Below are positions 38,291 to 50,992 of a stretch of 64,000 bases of DNA, in pieces (position 1 is the first letter of the stretch; every line of letters begins with the position of its first letter). The stretch is from Mesocentrotus franciscanus (lineage: Eukaryota > Echinodermata > Echinoidea > Camarodonta > Strongylocentrotidae). The translations under genes and the position numbers were made by a program. The stretch spans positions 32,191,820 through 32,255,819 of the forward strand of contig CP137675.1 in the NCBI GenBank assembly GCA_037976565.1, written 5' to 3'. The notes below the pieces were generated by a model, which saw only the letters and a list, made by a program, of their open reading frames with translations, ran no database searches and had not been told where the DNA came from.

Positions 38291-39588
38291 TTAGGTTTTT
38301 TAGTATTTTAGGAAAGACGTTTCCTAAGACAATGTATTAGGTTTTACAGTGCTTAACAAACCTTAGAAAACGAGAGGGTAATCTGAGGTATGTGATGCAT
38401 GTTGCTTCATGGTTACATATCAATTGAGATTCACATCTCGTCTACTGACGTCGGTTGAAGCTAAAGTTTCGAGAATTTCACGCCATAAACATGGCCTTGT
38501 GCCTTTGATCCTAGATACAAAACAAGAGATTTCTGTTTCACGAAAAAGAGTAAGGTTCTTTCAGCGAGCATTAATTCTCATTCTCGTCTTTCTACTTATC
38601 GATTGAATCATTGCATGGCACTCCTAAACAAATCCAATTCAATCACGGGATTTAGCGTAGATAGTGAGCTGAAGAAAGAGACGATGGGAAACGGGAGATA
38701 CGGTGGTGAAATAGAATAGTTTAACCACGCCCCGAGGTATCCATAGCAACCGCCACTTACTGGCGGGCCAATAACCCACAGTGATTTGCCTATCCATTGG
38801 AGTGGATAACCGTCTGTCGGGTCTGGCTGTGATAATGCGATGGGCATCGTCGATTGTGACGTGTCGCTAAGAGTCTGCCTCCACGTGAGATGATGCGGTG
38901 AGAGGAAGGGAGGGGTGAATGAGAGTACCCGGGATGATGTGAGACCAGTGGAGGAGGTTTATACGACACACACGGGTGCGGAGGGCCAATCAAATACCAT
39001 CACCAGCATCCCGCGGAAAGATTATTAACCGCGCATCCATGGAGACGTAAATGCATCTTCCGCAGTTCGCTTTCAATTCAGCTCATGCCCCGTCATCCCA
39101 TCGCCGCCGTGTGCTCGCTACAAGTGAGCAGGGTGAGTGGAGCAGGAGGAGAAGGAGAAGTATTTGGGAACGGGACACTGCTCTGAAGAAGGCAGATGTG
39201 AATCGCATCTTCTGCTGGACAAGTGGTTCCTCCTTAAAAACTATCTGTAAGCTGCATCTGTAAGCTGGCGTTTTAATTCTGAGCGGCTTATACATCATAG
39301 CTTTACCGTGAACTGCACTTGCATCTGCGAATTCTTAAACTTGAAATACATCAACATTACTAATCATTGGAATCATTGCGTTTGTGCATGCACTGCTAGC
39401 ACCAGTCTAGCATCAATATACAACGGATTTTTCATTTCATTACATTACATCTCTTCTTTGAAGTCAACATTGTTGGTTGCGCAATGTCTTCTATTCTTTA
39501 CGACATCCGAAACTTTGGAAGGGAGGTCACTGCCACACCAGGTGTGTACAAACCGTCCGCCTCGTGTAAGAGGTATCAAACTGCGACG
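38291..39588. other. 5' flank of the GAS1-like gene
   Basis: Presumed promoter and 5' UTR. The part 38600-39200 is richer in G+C than the surrounding DNA and holds a CpG-containing, non-repetitive stretch. I find no convincing TATA box, and the transcription start cannot be fixed. Confidence 0.4.
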
Positions 39589-40515
39589 ATGGGAAAACGT
39601 TTCTTTGGCCTTTTCTGTTTTACAACATGGCTGAGTTTGACTTGGTCTCTGGTGGAAGCAAACGTACCGACATGCATGTCACTGTCAGACGCTTGCCGGG
39701 ACTACGGACTAGACTGTCAACAGAGACTTCCTCACTCCTACATGGAGATCAAAATGCAATGTCGAGAACTCTTAAATGATCCTACACAACCATGTCCAGA
39801 CGGATGTAACGCAGCGTTGCAGAAGCTGGTGGATTTGCCCGTGTCGGGTTGGTTCACCTGCGATTGCACCGAAATGCAGTTACTCAGTACAACGCAAACG
39901 GATTGTTTGGATGTACAGAATAAGCTGGTTACGTGTTCTAACTATCCAGCACCTGTGACTTCAACGGTGAATAGCATAGCGGTAGCCGGGACGCCAGGTC
40001 ATGTTACACCTTACATGACACGCCCCCCAAAACCCACGTGCACGGCTGCTAAGATTGTTTGTGATGAGGTAGCCTCGTGCCAAGCCGCTCTCAGGAATGT
40101 ATTGAAGGTGTGCGATGTTTCAGGATCGGCCATTGGAACCGATGACGATGCGTGTAGCATGATGTGTGTGAAAGCCATGAATAAACTCGAAGAGCAACAA
40201 ACGGATGCTGTCCAGTTATGGGAGTGTGATTGCATGTATGAGAGCGGTACGGCAAGAGGGGATTCCCCCATGTCTGCCCCGTGGTGTTATGTATTCAGCG
40301 ACGCTTTCTTGAACAGGTGTGTGGCGACTGAAGAGCGTCACGTGACCTACGGACCACTTTCATCTCCCAAAGATTCTAATCAGGCGGACCGTTTAGTCAA
40401 GGATGATGATCCAGGTAGAAACGGGACTCCGAGTCCGAGATTAGGCTGTCTTCAGAGATGGTTGTACTTGGTAATGAGCTGTGTGCTAGTGATATTGCTT
40501 GACCACACCCGATGA
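39589..40515 (+). CDS. GAS1-like GDNF-receptor-domain protein, intronless, probably GPI-anchored
   Basis: 308 aa. Residues 1-24 form a signal peptide (MGKRFF..LSLTWSLVEA). Domain 1 has ten cysteines (29, 36, 43, 58, 69, 73, 91, 93, 106, 116). Domain 2 has ten with the same order (151, 158, 164, 175, 189, 193, 213, 215, 233, 244), including C-x3-C and CDC in each. This is the GFR-alpha/GAS1 domain pattern; CTAAKIVCDEVASCQAAL is close to GAS1 'CTEARRRCDRDSRCNLAL'. The C-terminus ends in a short hydrophobic run (LYLVMSCVLVILL, 292-304) after an NGT sequon, as in GPI-anchored GAS1. Vertebrate GAS1 is also intronless and acts at the cell surface as a Hedgehog co-receptor. The ATG at 39589 (G at +4) is chosen because it opens the signal peptide; the in-frame ATG at 39484 would bury it. 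A GFR-alpha-like assignment is the alternative. Confidence 0.82.
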   Translation: MGKRFFGLFCFTTWLSLTWSLVEANVPTCMSLSDACRDYGLDCQQRLPHSYMEIKMQCRELLNDPTQPCPDGCNAALQKLVDLPVSGWFTCDCTEMQLLSTTQTDCLDVQNKLVTCSNYPAPVTSTVNSIAVAGTPGHVTPYMTRPPKPTCTAAKIVCDEVASCQAALRNVLKVCDVSGSAIGTDDDACSMMCVKAMNKLEEQQTDAVQLWECDCMYESGTARGDSPMSAPWCYVFSDAFLNRCVATEERHVTYGPLSSPKDSNQADRLVKDDDPGRNGTPSPRLGCLQRWLYLVMSCVLVILLDHTR

Positions 40516-43040
40516 AATCTGTAAGTTTTTCTTTGTACATCACCTGGACAACAGCAATCGTTTTTATTTTTACTTTTCAAAAAATAAAAAGATGATTTAT
40601 TTTTGTCTTATTAGAAAAAATGACAAATCATTCGCGCTATGAATTACCTCAGAATCATTATTGGAACTCGTTATTGGAGAAAATGCATTCTTTGTAGATA
40701 CCAAAACGTTGTCAAAATGCACCTCTTTGACGGGTAAAATATCTCAAAAATTATATTCATATACATGTACTTTAAGCAGTTTCAAAGTACATTTAGTGCG
40801 AGAAAACGTTTTATGTTTAACAGGAGAAATTGTGATATCTCGAAATAAAAAGTTTTTTTTTTACATTTAAGCTCATCACGAATACGAACTATAAATCACC
40901 TGATTAACAGAACTTTTAATCATTTTATCGGTCAATACAGTCAAATAATAGAAGCGACATCACAACAAATTGTGGTGAATAAATGACATAGCCATTCTCT
41001 CCTGTAAGACATCCCGCCTCTTTTATCTAAAACACACGTAACACACGCATTCTATTTCTATATACAATGACGTTATGTCTGTTGATTTGGCCATGGCGCA
41101 AAATAAAATAGCAGATTCGAGGTGATTTCTATATACCCTTTGTTACCCGGGAGAAATTGCTCATAAAGTGCGTTGTCCTTTATTGTTAATCTCAACGCTA
41201 AGTCTAAACAGAGCACTTTGTTGCCTTCTGTGGGGCGTATGCATCATAATAGGTTTATTGGCAATTTTGCAATCCATTAGACAATATTCGTCGGATAATT
41301 TATGCAGGATATGCGTGCCTGCGTGAAAAAAATATGGCTCGTAAAAATGTACCACACTAAAAAATAATTTATGTGTCAAAGGATAGTCTTGAGATTACAA
41401 TACATTAGAATCCGGTGTTTTGATATAATGTATATATAGATGGGGCAGTGCCAATGTAGTAAAAATCAAATTGCAATAGAACAAAATGTATCCCATCACA
41501 TTACCATCACTGAATATCCCTTTTAATTCGAGATATATATATTATGTATTTAAGAATGTATGGATATATGAAGAAGGATTTACGTTTTGATAAAGATTAA
41601 TCTCGTTACTTTTTACCTCGAAAGGGTGCACAGGGGGTGTGCTTTTGCAAACTTTACGTGAAAGTGTCTCATTATTTTTCTCAGTTTTTTTTAATGGAAT
41701 ATTTCATGATCTTTCAGATAAAAGTACAAATTGAGACCTTTTAAATTTTCAATTACATATAATACATTCATATATCTCGGCTCATATTAAATTACAATCA
41801 TAGAGTAGGCCAACCATCTTTAGAGATGATAAATCGTGGAAATGATTTGTTTAAATATCAAGTGTAGTGTAGCGTAGTATACATGTATAATATCGTTCTA
41901 ATTTCTTTTTACATGGGACCATTGTAAATCGTTTTTAATTTACATTTATCTTCAGTGATTATTTTTTATAACATTATACCAATGTTTTAATATAAAATGT
42001 AAACAAATGTTTTTATATTTATGTTTTTGATAGTCTTGACTTGTTACATGTTGCGGAATATATGGATTTTGAGAAAATATCATTATCTTTCCGCATGTTT
42101 TATTTTGCCATTGCATAACCAGCAAAGATAGTATTCTCATACTAAAGTCTGTTGAATATTTGGAAGTGTGTTCTATGAATCATGCATTTTAGTACCAGTG
42201 TAAAATAGTTTCGAGTTATTTGTACATATTAACATGAGGAACATTACATTTATATGGATAGCAGATGAACTATATAATTTATTAGAAGATGTTAGTGAAT
42301 TGTAAACTGATCTGATTTTGTTGAGAGTAAAGGTTTTTAGGTTCGGAGGGAAATAGTACTATGAACGTTTTCTAACGAAAATTTTACATAAAGTCAAAGA
42401 ATGTTGAGCACATCGTTTATAATACACTACACACTTCAAATTTAAATCCAAACATAAAATAGCTAAAGAACGGCAGACTTCCAACAGGCTAGATTAAATA
42501 TTTTAATTGGTAGATGGAACTATTATAGTGTTCAATCCAGAATTATAAATTACGAGGAAAAACATATATGAAAACGCCATCGCTCTTTGGCCTTTTAAAA
42601 CGTTGATTTAATACCGAATTGTTGTAGTGTCTAAGTTCAGGCAAATCTGCTGTAAATATTGCTAAAGAACAAATCCAGTTCGTTCATGTACATGTCCGTA
42701 GAACAAAAGCAACATTGCACAAATTTCATTGACTTTATATCTACATATATATATATATATATACATAATATATATATGAAAATACATTAGGAAAATTACC
42801 ATAAATTCATTGAGAAAGGGAAGGTCATTGCCTACTCCTTCCCTATTATTTCCTTCTTTCTAAAATGTATTTGAAATTTTCATTTATGTTGAATGGTAGA
42901 ACGTTTCTTCATGGGTATTTCAACCATCACCACTACAACCACTATATACCATGAGACTACTTTTAGTACTCCCCCTCCTCCCCTCTTCCTCCTTCCCCTC
43001 CTCCATTTCCTCCTCCTCCCCCGCTCCCCCTCTTCCTCCT
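39907..43040 (+). repeat. Segmental duplication, copy B (contains the intact gene's 3' part)
   Basis: Collinear with 33147-36010. It carries the last two thirds of the intact GAS1-like CDS and its 3' flank. Extra sequence at about 40850-41150, absent from copy A, explains most of the length difference. Both copies end in a CTCC-rich run that leads into simple repeats. Confidence 0.92.
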
Positions 43041-43120
43041 TATGCTACTACTTCTACTAATAATTTTACATCTAATAAAACAACAAGATCAAAAGTAACT
43101 ACTACTACTACTACTACTAC

Positions 43121-43152
<32 letters not shown>

Positions 43153-43540
43153 CTACTGCTACTTCTACTACTACCACCACTACCACCACCACCACTATTG
43201 CTACAACTACTTCTGTTACTACTACTACTACTACTACTACCACTACTATACTACTAAAATACTACTGCAGCTGCTAATATTACTACTGCTACTACTATTA
43301 ACACTACTTCTAATATTATTACTTCTACTACTACTAAAACAACTACTATCACCACTACCGCCATCACTGCTACTACTGCTGCCCATTTTTTATATTACTA
43401 TTGCTACAACTACTGTCCTGTCTACTATTACTACTACTCTTACTATTACTATACTTTCACTATCACTACTACTACTTCTACTACTACTACTACTACTACT
43501 ACTACTGCTGCTGCTGCTATCACTACTATACTATATACTG
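43040..43540. repeat. (ACT)n compound microsatellite
   Basis: About 500 bp of CTACTACTA with ACC, ATT and GCT variants. It begins where duplication copy B ends and yields poly-Thr or poly-Val frames that are not genes. Confidence 0.95.
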
Positions 43541-43549
43541 CTGCGTTTA

Positions 43550-46500
43550 CAGTAATATCGTCACTGTCCATGTTGAAAGCCGAGTCTTGGATATTATTAC
43601 GGTTTTCTTTCGATGGTAGAGTGCAGGTATTACCTCCACATATAAACATTCAGTTTTAACCACTATTTTCCCGTGTACAAGCCCTATAGCCATTTATGGG
43701 TTTTACAGTATACTTAGCTCAGCTGATAAATGTGAAGTTTTTGTTTGAATTGGTTACAGATAATGATCATCAATGTACCTTTTATTGATACGGTATGCAA
43801 TGGAATGCATACAAAAAAGATGATTAATTGGTCCTGTTAATGTAATGTAACGACATTGCCCTTTCAAAACAGAAATGCGTCACGCTAAGATAAAAATATA
43901 TTATATCACCCTCTCTCTTCATTTATCACATACTGCTCTTGGCCCCGAAACTTTGAACTTGTACAGGTCCTCCAGGTGAAGCCATAGTGGCAATCACTCA
44001 AGTGATATATAAGCGCCATTACTATTGATCAAAACAGAAAAGGACATACCGGTAAGCCGAGGAGAATAATTTTATACCTTGATAAACGGGAAAGGGGGAA
44101 AAATTGTACTTGAACTCCAATACCCCCTGTCCCGGGTAAAGGATACAAATAGTAAGGAACTTAAGGCGAACCTTCATGGTATATGCATGCATGCTTTGCG
44201 TCGTAGTTCTAAGCGATTTGGAGTGAGCCCAGGGCTTCGTGTGATCGATTTGAAATAGCTTAAAGCTTTCGATCACATGCCGTTTGCTGCCACCTGCACG
44301 CCGAAAGTCTCTGAGAGTTCAAGTGGCTTGGTTTATAATGCACCCCAGCGAAATTTGTGTTGATGTGTAAATCTAGGGATAATTGAAGAAATAGCGGGTA
44401 TGCATATGGGGTCTACCAATATGTGCTCAAAATCCAACATTCGTCATATCTGAGTACTTAAAGAAAGGTTGAATTGGGGTTCGTATAATGTGGTATATGT
44501 CTCTATTTAATACTCATTGTTCTAATACCAGTATGTCAGACAACTGCCAGATGATTTTCCGGCCACTTCATCAAAAATCTTCAAATCGCATGTCTGATGT
44601 ACACGAATCGGTTTTGCAGAAAATGTACGACATTCATATTCTTTGAAAGATAAATTAATTAAATCAAACTAAAGTGTTAAAAAATATGCATTTGATGCAA
44701 AGTAAAATGTAATCTCGGCACATAATTCTGCAAAACCAGAGAAATCACTTCGTCGTGAAAACATTATATTGACATCACGATTTTCACAAAGCATTTGAAG
44801 ACTCAAGGGATCCGTACTAATGTTTATTTCAGATTTTAGAGTCGTGAGAAGAATTAAAAAAAAAAAACTTTACATTGTTAAACCCTGATCATTAAATGTA
44901 TAGATTTGCCGTATAAAAGGGCATCCTTGAAATGCACTTATAAGAATGGTGCGGAATTACTGTCAAGCGTGTCAAGCTTTATGAAAACACTGTGTTTTGA
45001 TACTGTGGAAGTGCTTTAATATCACCCTAGTCCCACTGTGGTGTTTACACGCTCCTTGATTCTCTCTGAGACCACAGTGTGTTACACATTAAGAAAAGAG
45101 TGTAAACATTGTTTCGACATAGCCAAAACTATGGAATCGTTGGGAATCAAGTCTGTGATCATTTATATTGTTCACTTTTTAATTCTGCATAAGGCCACAG
45201 GTTGTCATATATTAAAACTTGTATTTTGACTTAGCTAAGAATTCGTAAATCCATTCTCTGTTTATACTGTCAATACAGTCTGCATAGTTCATCTCATATT
45301 CAAAACCTAGTGATTGGTAGGGTATACTGCATAGAAAACGAAGTCAAACTTGTGAATATTTAGGACAACTACTGCTCCCATTCCCCGACTGACACCCACG
45401 AAAACTATGCTCTTTATCAGTCAATTATTCTAAAAGTTCCTTCCCTGTTCGCACTCAAATCTGTGGCATTCTGGTTACCCTCATTTTCATGTAGCCCCGG
45501 ATCAAACATTGCGACTGGTAATTCAATTCTAATTTGCCCCCTTAATGAGAACGATACATTATCAGGCCTTCATTGCAACCAACCCGCGCGGGGAATAGAT
45601 TGATGAGTTGGAGTTGGGTCTGGATGCGAAGTTCGTAATAATTAGAGCGGTATTTGCTCTGTCTTTTTAGTGTAATGAAATGTGGTTATTAAACTTCATT
45701 GTCGATATCACTTTGCCTGGCATACAGGTTTGTTGGATCAGTGGATACTCCCCTGCATCCCACCCAAACACTCAGCTCCACCTCGAAGTGTAGTTGAGAT
45801 ATCAATTTGGTGCGACCGAATCTGGGTAATCTTAGTCATGGTACGAATACGTTGCGAAGTAACAGATTATATCCTATAGCTGCTGGTATAACACTTTCTA
45901 ATTAACAACCCAAATACTCATTAAAATTACATCCGTCTTGCTTAGCATTTCAAATTGATTCTTCATCTCGAGTAACCGGTAATAGAAGATGGCGGGCTAG
46001 AGGAGCAAGCCTACACTTGAACGCTGTCCAGGTCCGAGCTTGCTAATTAAAAATATGCGTGCGCCTTATTTAAGTCGATTAATTAGCGGCATACATGCTA
46101 AGGGGATTCGATCGGTGTAGCTAACGAGATTTTGTTTGCAGGTCGGGGTTATGGATGTGTGAGTGCCCGCGGGGTAAACTTGTTTGTTCTAATGAATGTT
46201 TTTAATCATCACGGCAAGGCGTGATTAATGGTGCAATCAAATAATATGACAGACAATGACAAACATCACAGGAGCAGCGTTATGGGAACGATGAGAAATG
46301 AGAAAGATGAACCAGATGATGGGATATTATGAGGGGAGGCAAAACAGAAAAGGAGACTAAGAAGAGGAAGAAGAAGATAAAAGATAGATGCAAAATTAGA
46401 TGGATAATGTCCTACTGGCTTATTGGGCTATATGTAGCCTAAATTATAAAGTAATAGTTCAAAAAATGTGATCTAAAAACTTAAATATGTAAGCTACAAT

Positions 46501-47245
46501 TCCACTAGGTAAAACACCTGTCATCTGATTTCGATTCAGCAAAATATCTGGTGCGAAAAAGGTCATTTAATTTTTAGAAATGGGTATATACAACAGGGAG
46601 ACAAAAATGGATTGAACATTGTTACGATTTATAGAGGTAGTTTAATAGCACCGATGTTCAGTTCTCTATCAAATAATGTCTTGTTCTTTCATAGATATGT
46701 CCTTTTGGTGTCGGAAGAAAGAGAGCAGAATATCTGTAGCCTATTATATGATCATTCAACGCTGCTCGTAGTAAAGTTGAATGATATTCTTGACACATTC
46801 AACGCATAGCTACATTATCTTAAGACATAGTACTTTTTCTCGCAGCAGATACATGTAGGCTTGCTTACTCACCAGGCACCTAGCCTGTGGCGGTTCCATC
46901 ATTATATGCAACATGCAAAGAGGTTTTTCTCCCCTCACTAATTATTTCTGCAAACTACGCTCGAAGGTAGGAAAGCCTGGTCGCAGCATGAAATGCATTG
47001 ATCTTTTCTCCTTCTTCTTCCTTGTCCAAACGAATTCAATTTTCAGATTTACTCGCAAAATTTCGCACGTAGCAAAGAAATGTAATCCAAGTGACCTTTT
47101 TGCGACCACAGTCTGTCGATTTTCGAAATCGAATAGTTCGAGAAAATTAAAGGTTTCGGGACCGCCCCCACCCACACAACAAACATACAAGTAATCGAAT
47201 TAGTCTATGTTTCATCATAACGTTACTTTGAACGTGTGACGAATT
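43550..47245. other. Gene-free DNA 3' of the GAS1-like gene
   Basis: No exon, transposon or tandem repeat of note was recognised. At 45960-46290 the sequence is non-repetitive and has several TAATTA-type words (GCTAATTAAAAA, CGATTAATTAGCGG, TTAATCATC, GTGATTAATGG), possible homeodomain sites. Confidence 0.4.
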
Positions 47246-47485
47246 TGACAAGCTTAGGTGGAGGTGTTGTAGTGTAGTGGATTGGTCGCCGGATTGCTCA
47301 CCAGAAGGTATACGGGGTTCGAGTCCCGGTCACAACATCAACGTCCACCCAGAACCCAGGTGTAGAAAGTAAATACCTGACATCCATGGCAGGCCTCATG
47401 TATGCTGAAAAAGGTAGACGGAGCTAAAGCTAGGGTAATATAACCCAAAGCTTTTTGGGAAGCTCACAATAACGTTATACCATTT
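47246..47485 (+). mobile_element. tRNA-derived SINE
   Basis: A-box-like TGTAGTGTAGTGGATTGG (47268) and B box GGGGTTCGAGTCCC (47314-47327) are about 40 bp apart, and GTGTTGT pairs with ACAACAT as an acceptor stem, so the head is tRNA-like. A tRNA-unrelated body with CACCCAGAACCCAGGTGTAG follows, and the end reads AGCTTTTTGGGAAGCTCAC. The attached body shows it is a SINE and not a functional tRNA gene. Confidence 0.8.
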
Positions 47486-49489
47486 CACGGATTGTTGACA
47501 AGCAAATGTGTTATGATATGTAAATAATTTACATATAAAAAACGCTAGAGGGAAAATAATTTATTCCACTTTGTCGTGAATCGACTACGTTGCTCCTTTG
47601 TTAACGCATGAAATCATTAGACAGAATTATCTATTAAATTTATGTTATTGTGCCCTTTTACAATGTAATACTGTATATCTTTTTCGTAACTCATAATGGG
47701 ACAGATATCATTCTATCAGTACCTATCACTTTTTATGTGGGCATTACTCTGCATCTATCTCCTTGAACCAAATGATGTACATCAGTAATTGTGGGGGATT
47801 CAGGTCATTTCCTGATTTTGCTAAGAGCACAATAATTGTCAAGAGCTCATTTGCATTCAAATGGGGGCAGGGCTGGAGAATCTCATAACATTTCACGAGA
47901 AAAAGGGGCGTTCTATTAATGGTCAATCCGTTTTAGGAAGAAAAAAAAATACATCCTGAAATTCAGAACACGAGATTGCTGATTCGTTCGATTAAGATGA
48001 TTAACGGGTCGTTTAGCTGCACATGACTCATGGGTCTATTTCGGGGAAGAACGCATACGAAGAGAGCGCCTTTTCATTAGGCTAACTACATACACGGGAG
48101 TGATCAATTCACCACGAAGCCCTCTGCTTGTATGTACTATCATTGAAATTTAACGGTGTTGCATGATGCCGTCTCGAAAATACATGATCGTGTATGGCGG
48201 TTCTAACCTGCGATACTTGCAGTTTGAAAGCGTCAATAAGACCGATATAGGAAGAATCCAATAAACGATTATGAATTTTTCGAAGAAAGAGTTGTATCCT
48301 ACACATCTTGTTCTCATTGAATCACGTAACTAAATATCTTAGAAACCTAGGGCACCTGTTGTGCATATTCTTCTTGTGATAATTTATTGAGTCTAAACCT
48401 ACTTTGTAAATTACTTGTTCGTTCAGGTTTCCAAAAAATGGACCCTGTAGCCACATTAAAACTACTGATTGTAATATCCCCCTTTCGTATCTTTTTCACG
48501 CAATCGTATCTTTACAATCAATGAAAACAACTTACAATCAGTTTTATGTCTTAAAAATATATAACTCGTTTGTAGCTGGAATAGAGGTAACATAATTTCA
48601 TGATTGATTGTAATTCAAATTATTGGGCGCGTGATCTGATATTTATTACAAATTGATTATAAAAGTGGATTATCTTTCTATTAACATTGCCTTGAACCGA
48701 AAGCAGACAGACCTATGTCGCCTCATCAGCTAGAATGATCGTATGTACATGAGTTTTATCTGCATGATCAGGAAAACTAATCGACAAGATAGCTTTCACA
48801 GCATTTATGGCGTAATACTGCTGGCATGACATTAAAGGGAGTGGATCGAACGGACTACCTTTTTTTTCAGAACCCACCCCAAAAGGGTATAGGCATACAT
48901 GTCTTCAATGTGAGACATATTTCGCCCGAGGAATGTCTGATATAGCAACAAATACTACGACAAATTGAAAATATAGCTTTCCGAGCAGTTTATGGCGTGT
49001 AAGAAATTGTCATTGACTAAGTTTTTATGTCAGAAAACGTATACATATCTTTTTGCAAGCGACATTATCTTTAAAAAAGACCTAACGCTTGTTCGAGCTT
49101 TCTCTGACGCGATTTTAACTATTGTTGCAATATCCATGCTGAATGCTGATTAGTCAATCTTTAGAATGCATTACTTAATTCCTGTCATTTCTGACATCCA
49201 TTTGAGAGGTAAGGTGCTCTCACCCCTTGTCACGGTTTCTTTCAGTGTTTGAACCTAAAACACTACAAAAGCTCCGAATAAGGCAATGTATAAAGATACT
49301 TACGAAAATAGAATGATATTTCCCGAAGATAAAGCAGTTTGTTGTTTAAAAACTAATATTTCCGAGAGAATATCGACCAAAGTTTAATAATCATCCATTT
49401 TCTTGAACTATATTTAAAGCAGGGATTCTCTTCTTGGCCCCACACACACATAACTACTTGTACAATATTTTCTTGTCAGTTACCTCATA
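47486..49489. other. No recognised feature
   Basis: AT-rich, non-repetitive DNA. Only short unsupported reading frames are present. Confidence 0.4.
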
Positions 49490-49661
49490 CAGACCCCTTT
49501 CTTCCCAGTAAAGGCACACTTTCTCTTGCCAGCCAAGGCAAGGCTTGTCATTTGCATCTTCAGTTTCTTGTCAAAGTATCTGCAGATGCTAAAACCATCG
49601 TCTAGTCTCAGACGTGTCGCCAACGGCAGGGAGGGTGCTATTACCATCTTGACTCTGTCTC
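49490..49661 (-). CDS. Possible single exon of an unidentified minus-strand gene
   Basis: On the minus strand a pyrimidine-rich acceptor (cgtttctag at about 49662) is followed by an open frame of about 57 codons. It reads RVKMVIAPSLPLATRLRLDD and then GFSICRYFDKKLKMQMTSLA, and ends at GVCMR with either a TAA stop or a donor ATGAG|gtaact. Third codon positions look G/C-biased against AT-rich surroundings, and the peptide is compositionally normal. I do not recognise the family and found no neighbouring exon, so this is only a candidate. Confidence 0.35.
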
Positions 49662-50040
49662 TAGAAACGAAAAACAAGAAGAGAGAGAGAGTCAGGAAAA
49701 GTAGCAATTAGGTAAAATGTGTGCATACTTTGGTGCCAAAAACGAGAGAGAGTTTTTCAAAATGTTGGCCCAAATATATTGTAAACACAAGCTGTGACGT
49801 CGAACAGTAGTTAGCCCTTTTCTGTTACATCTTAGTCTTCGAACTCTGGCATGGGTTGGAAAAGTTTGACACGAGACAGCGTAGTAGACATAATATGTAG
49901 ATGAACACTTTAAAAAAAAGACTTTATAAGCAGCTATTTTCAATGCACTCCTTGCGGATATTAGGTATATGCATAGTTAAGATTGAGAGAGTACACGAAA
50001 GGAAATACAATGAGTAAAGACATAAGATATAACAGTAAAT

Positions 50041-50107
50041 AATAATAATAATAATAATAATAAAACGGTGCTTATAAAGCGCTTTCCATCGAAGTCTCTG
50101 AGCGGTA
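50041..50107 (-). mobile_element. SINE/LINE 3' tail, minus-strand copy
   Basis: (AAT)n followed by cggtgcttataaagcgcttt and cgaagtctctgagcg is the reverse complement of the tail at 4724-4828 with a few substitutions. It marks the 3' end of a minus-strand insertion of the same family; how far the element extends to the right is not clear. Confidence 0.6.
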
Positions 50108-50636
50108 TATATAAATAAACTATTAAGTAAAACGCTATAACGTGGTAAAAACCCACATGCACATGCAAAAATCAGAAAGGGACTGAGACACGGAAAGAGA
50201 GAGATAAAGAAAGAGAGTGGAGGTAATCATATAAACGCTAATGTCTATAGGCTCCACTGGGAGTGAACATGCGCATATTTTTTGAGAAAAAGGGGCGAAA
50301 ATAACAAAGAGAAGTACGACTTGATCTGCAATCGAGGCACGGATTCTGTGGGTTATCTTGAGAGTTTGAAAGCATGTGTGTTTTAAAAGTGAAATGTAAA
50401 ACTCTGCAGCATGACACAAGTGCTTTAACGCTTCTCAACGATTCTGCTCCCATTATTATCACTTTATGCGGCACGTTTTCAAGCTTTATTTTCTCTCAAG
50501 TTTTCAGTTCTTCCCATAAATCCCTCATCCTCTCTCCTGTCACATTCTCTTTCTTTTTTATTCGTATAAATTATTTATCACTCTCCTTTTTTCCACCTCA
50601 TAGCGCACGGTGCCGACACAATTTTCTTTTTATTTT

Positions 50637-50700
50637 CTCGTTCTCTCCCTCTCTTCTTCTTCTTCTTCTTCTCCTTCTTCTTCTTTTTATCCTTCTTCCT
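50637..50700. repeat. (CTT)n microsatellite
   Basis: CTTCTTCTTCTTCTTC with CTC interruptions, inside a broadly pyrimidine-rich stretch (50510-50740). Confidence 0.85.
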
Positions 50701-50947
50701 CTTAATTACCGTCTCTCATTCTCTCTCTTCATTAAATAGCTTACATTTAATTTTTGCCCTGTTTAATACTCTCAATCTTAATGACAGTCCGCTTCTTAAT
50801 TTCTGTCTGTACTTTGTGGTTAGCTAAGTCTCCTCTCTAATTCCTTGCTCACACTTCTTCTTTTTTCTCTTTTACTACCTGTGTCTAATTCGCATTTTGA
50901 TCTCGGTTTGTGTGTGTGTCTTCCCCTCCTGTTCCTTCCATGTTGAC

Positions 50948-50948
50948 T

Positions 50949-50991
<43 letters not shown>

Positions 50992-50992
50992 G
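50948..50992. repeat. (CT)n microsatellite
   Basis: Pure CT repeat of about 40 bp. Confidence 0.93.

Noticed and set aside
39484..39588. Upstream in-frame ATG for the GAS1-like gene
   Set aside because: It would place 35 non-hydrophobic residues before the signal peptide; the ATG at 39589 gives a normal secreted N-terminus.
47268..47340. Functional tRNA gene
   Set aside because: The tRNA-like head continues into a SINE body, shares its tail with another SINE-like copy at 19170-19330, and lacks a T-run terminator right after the acceptor stem.
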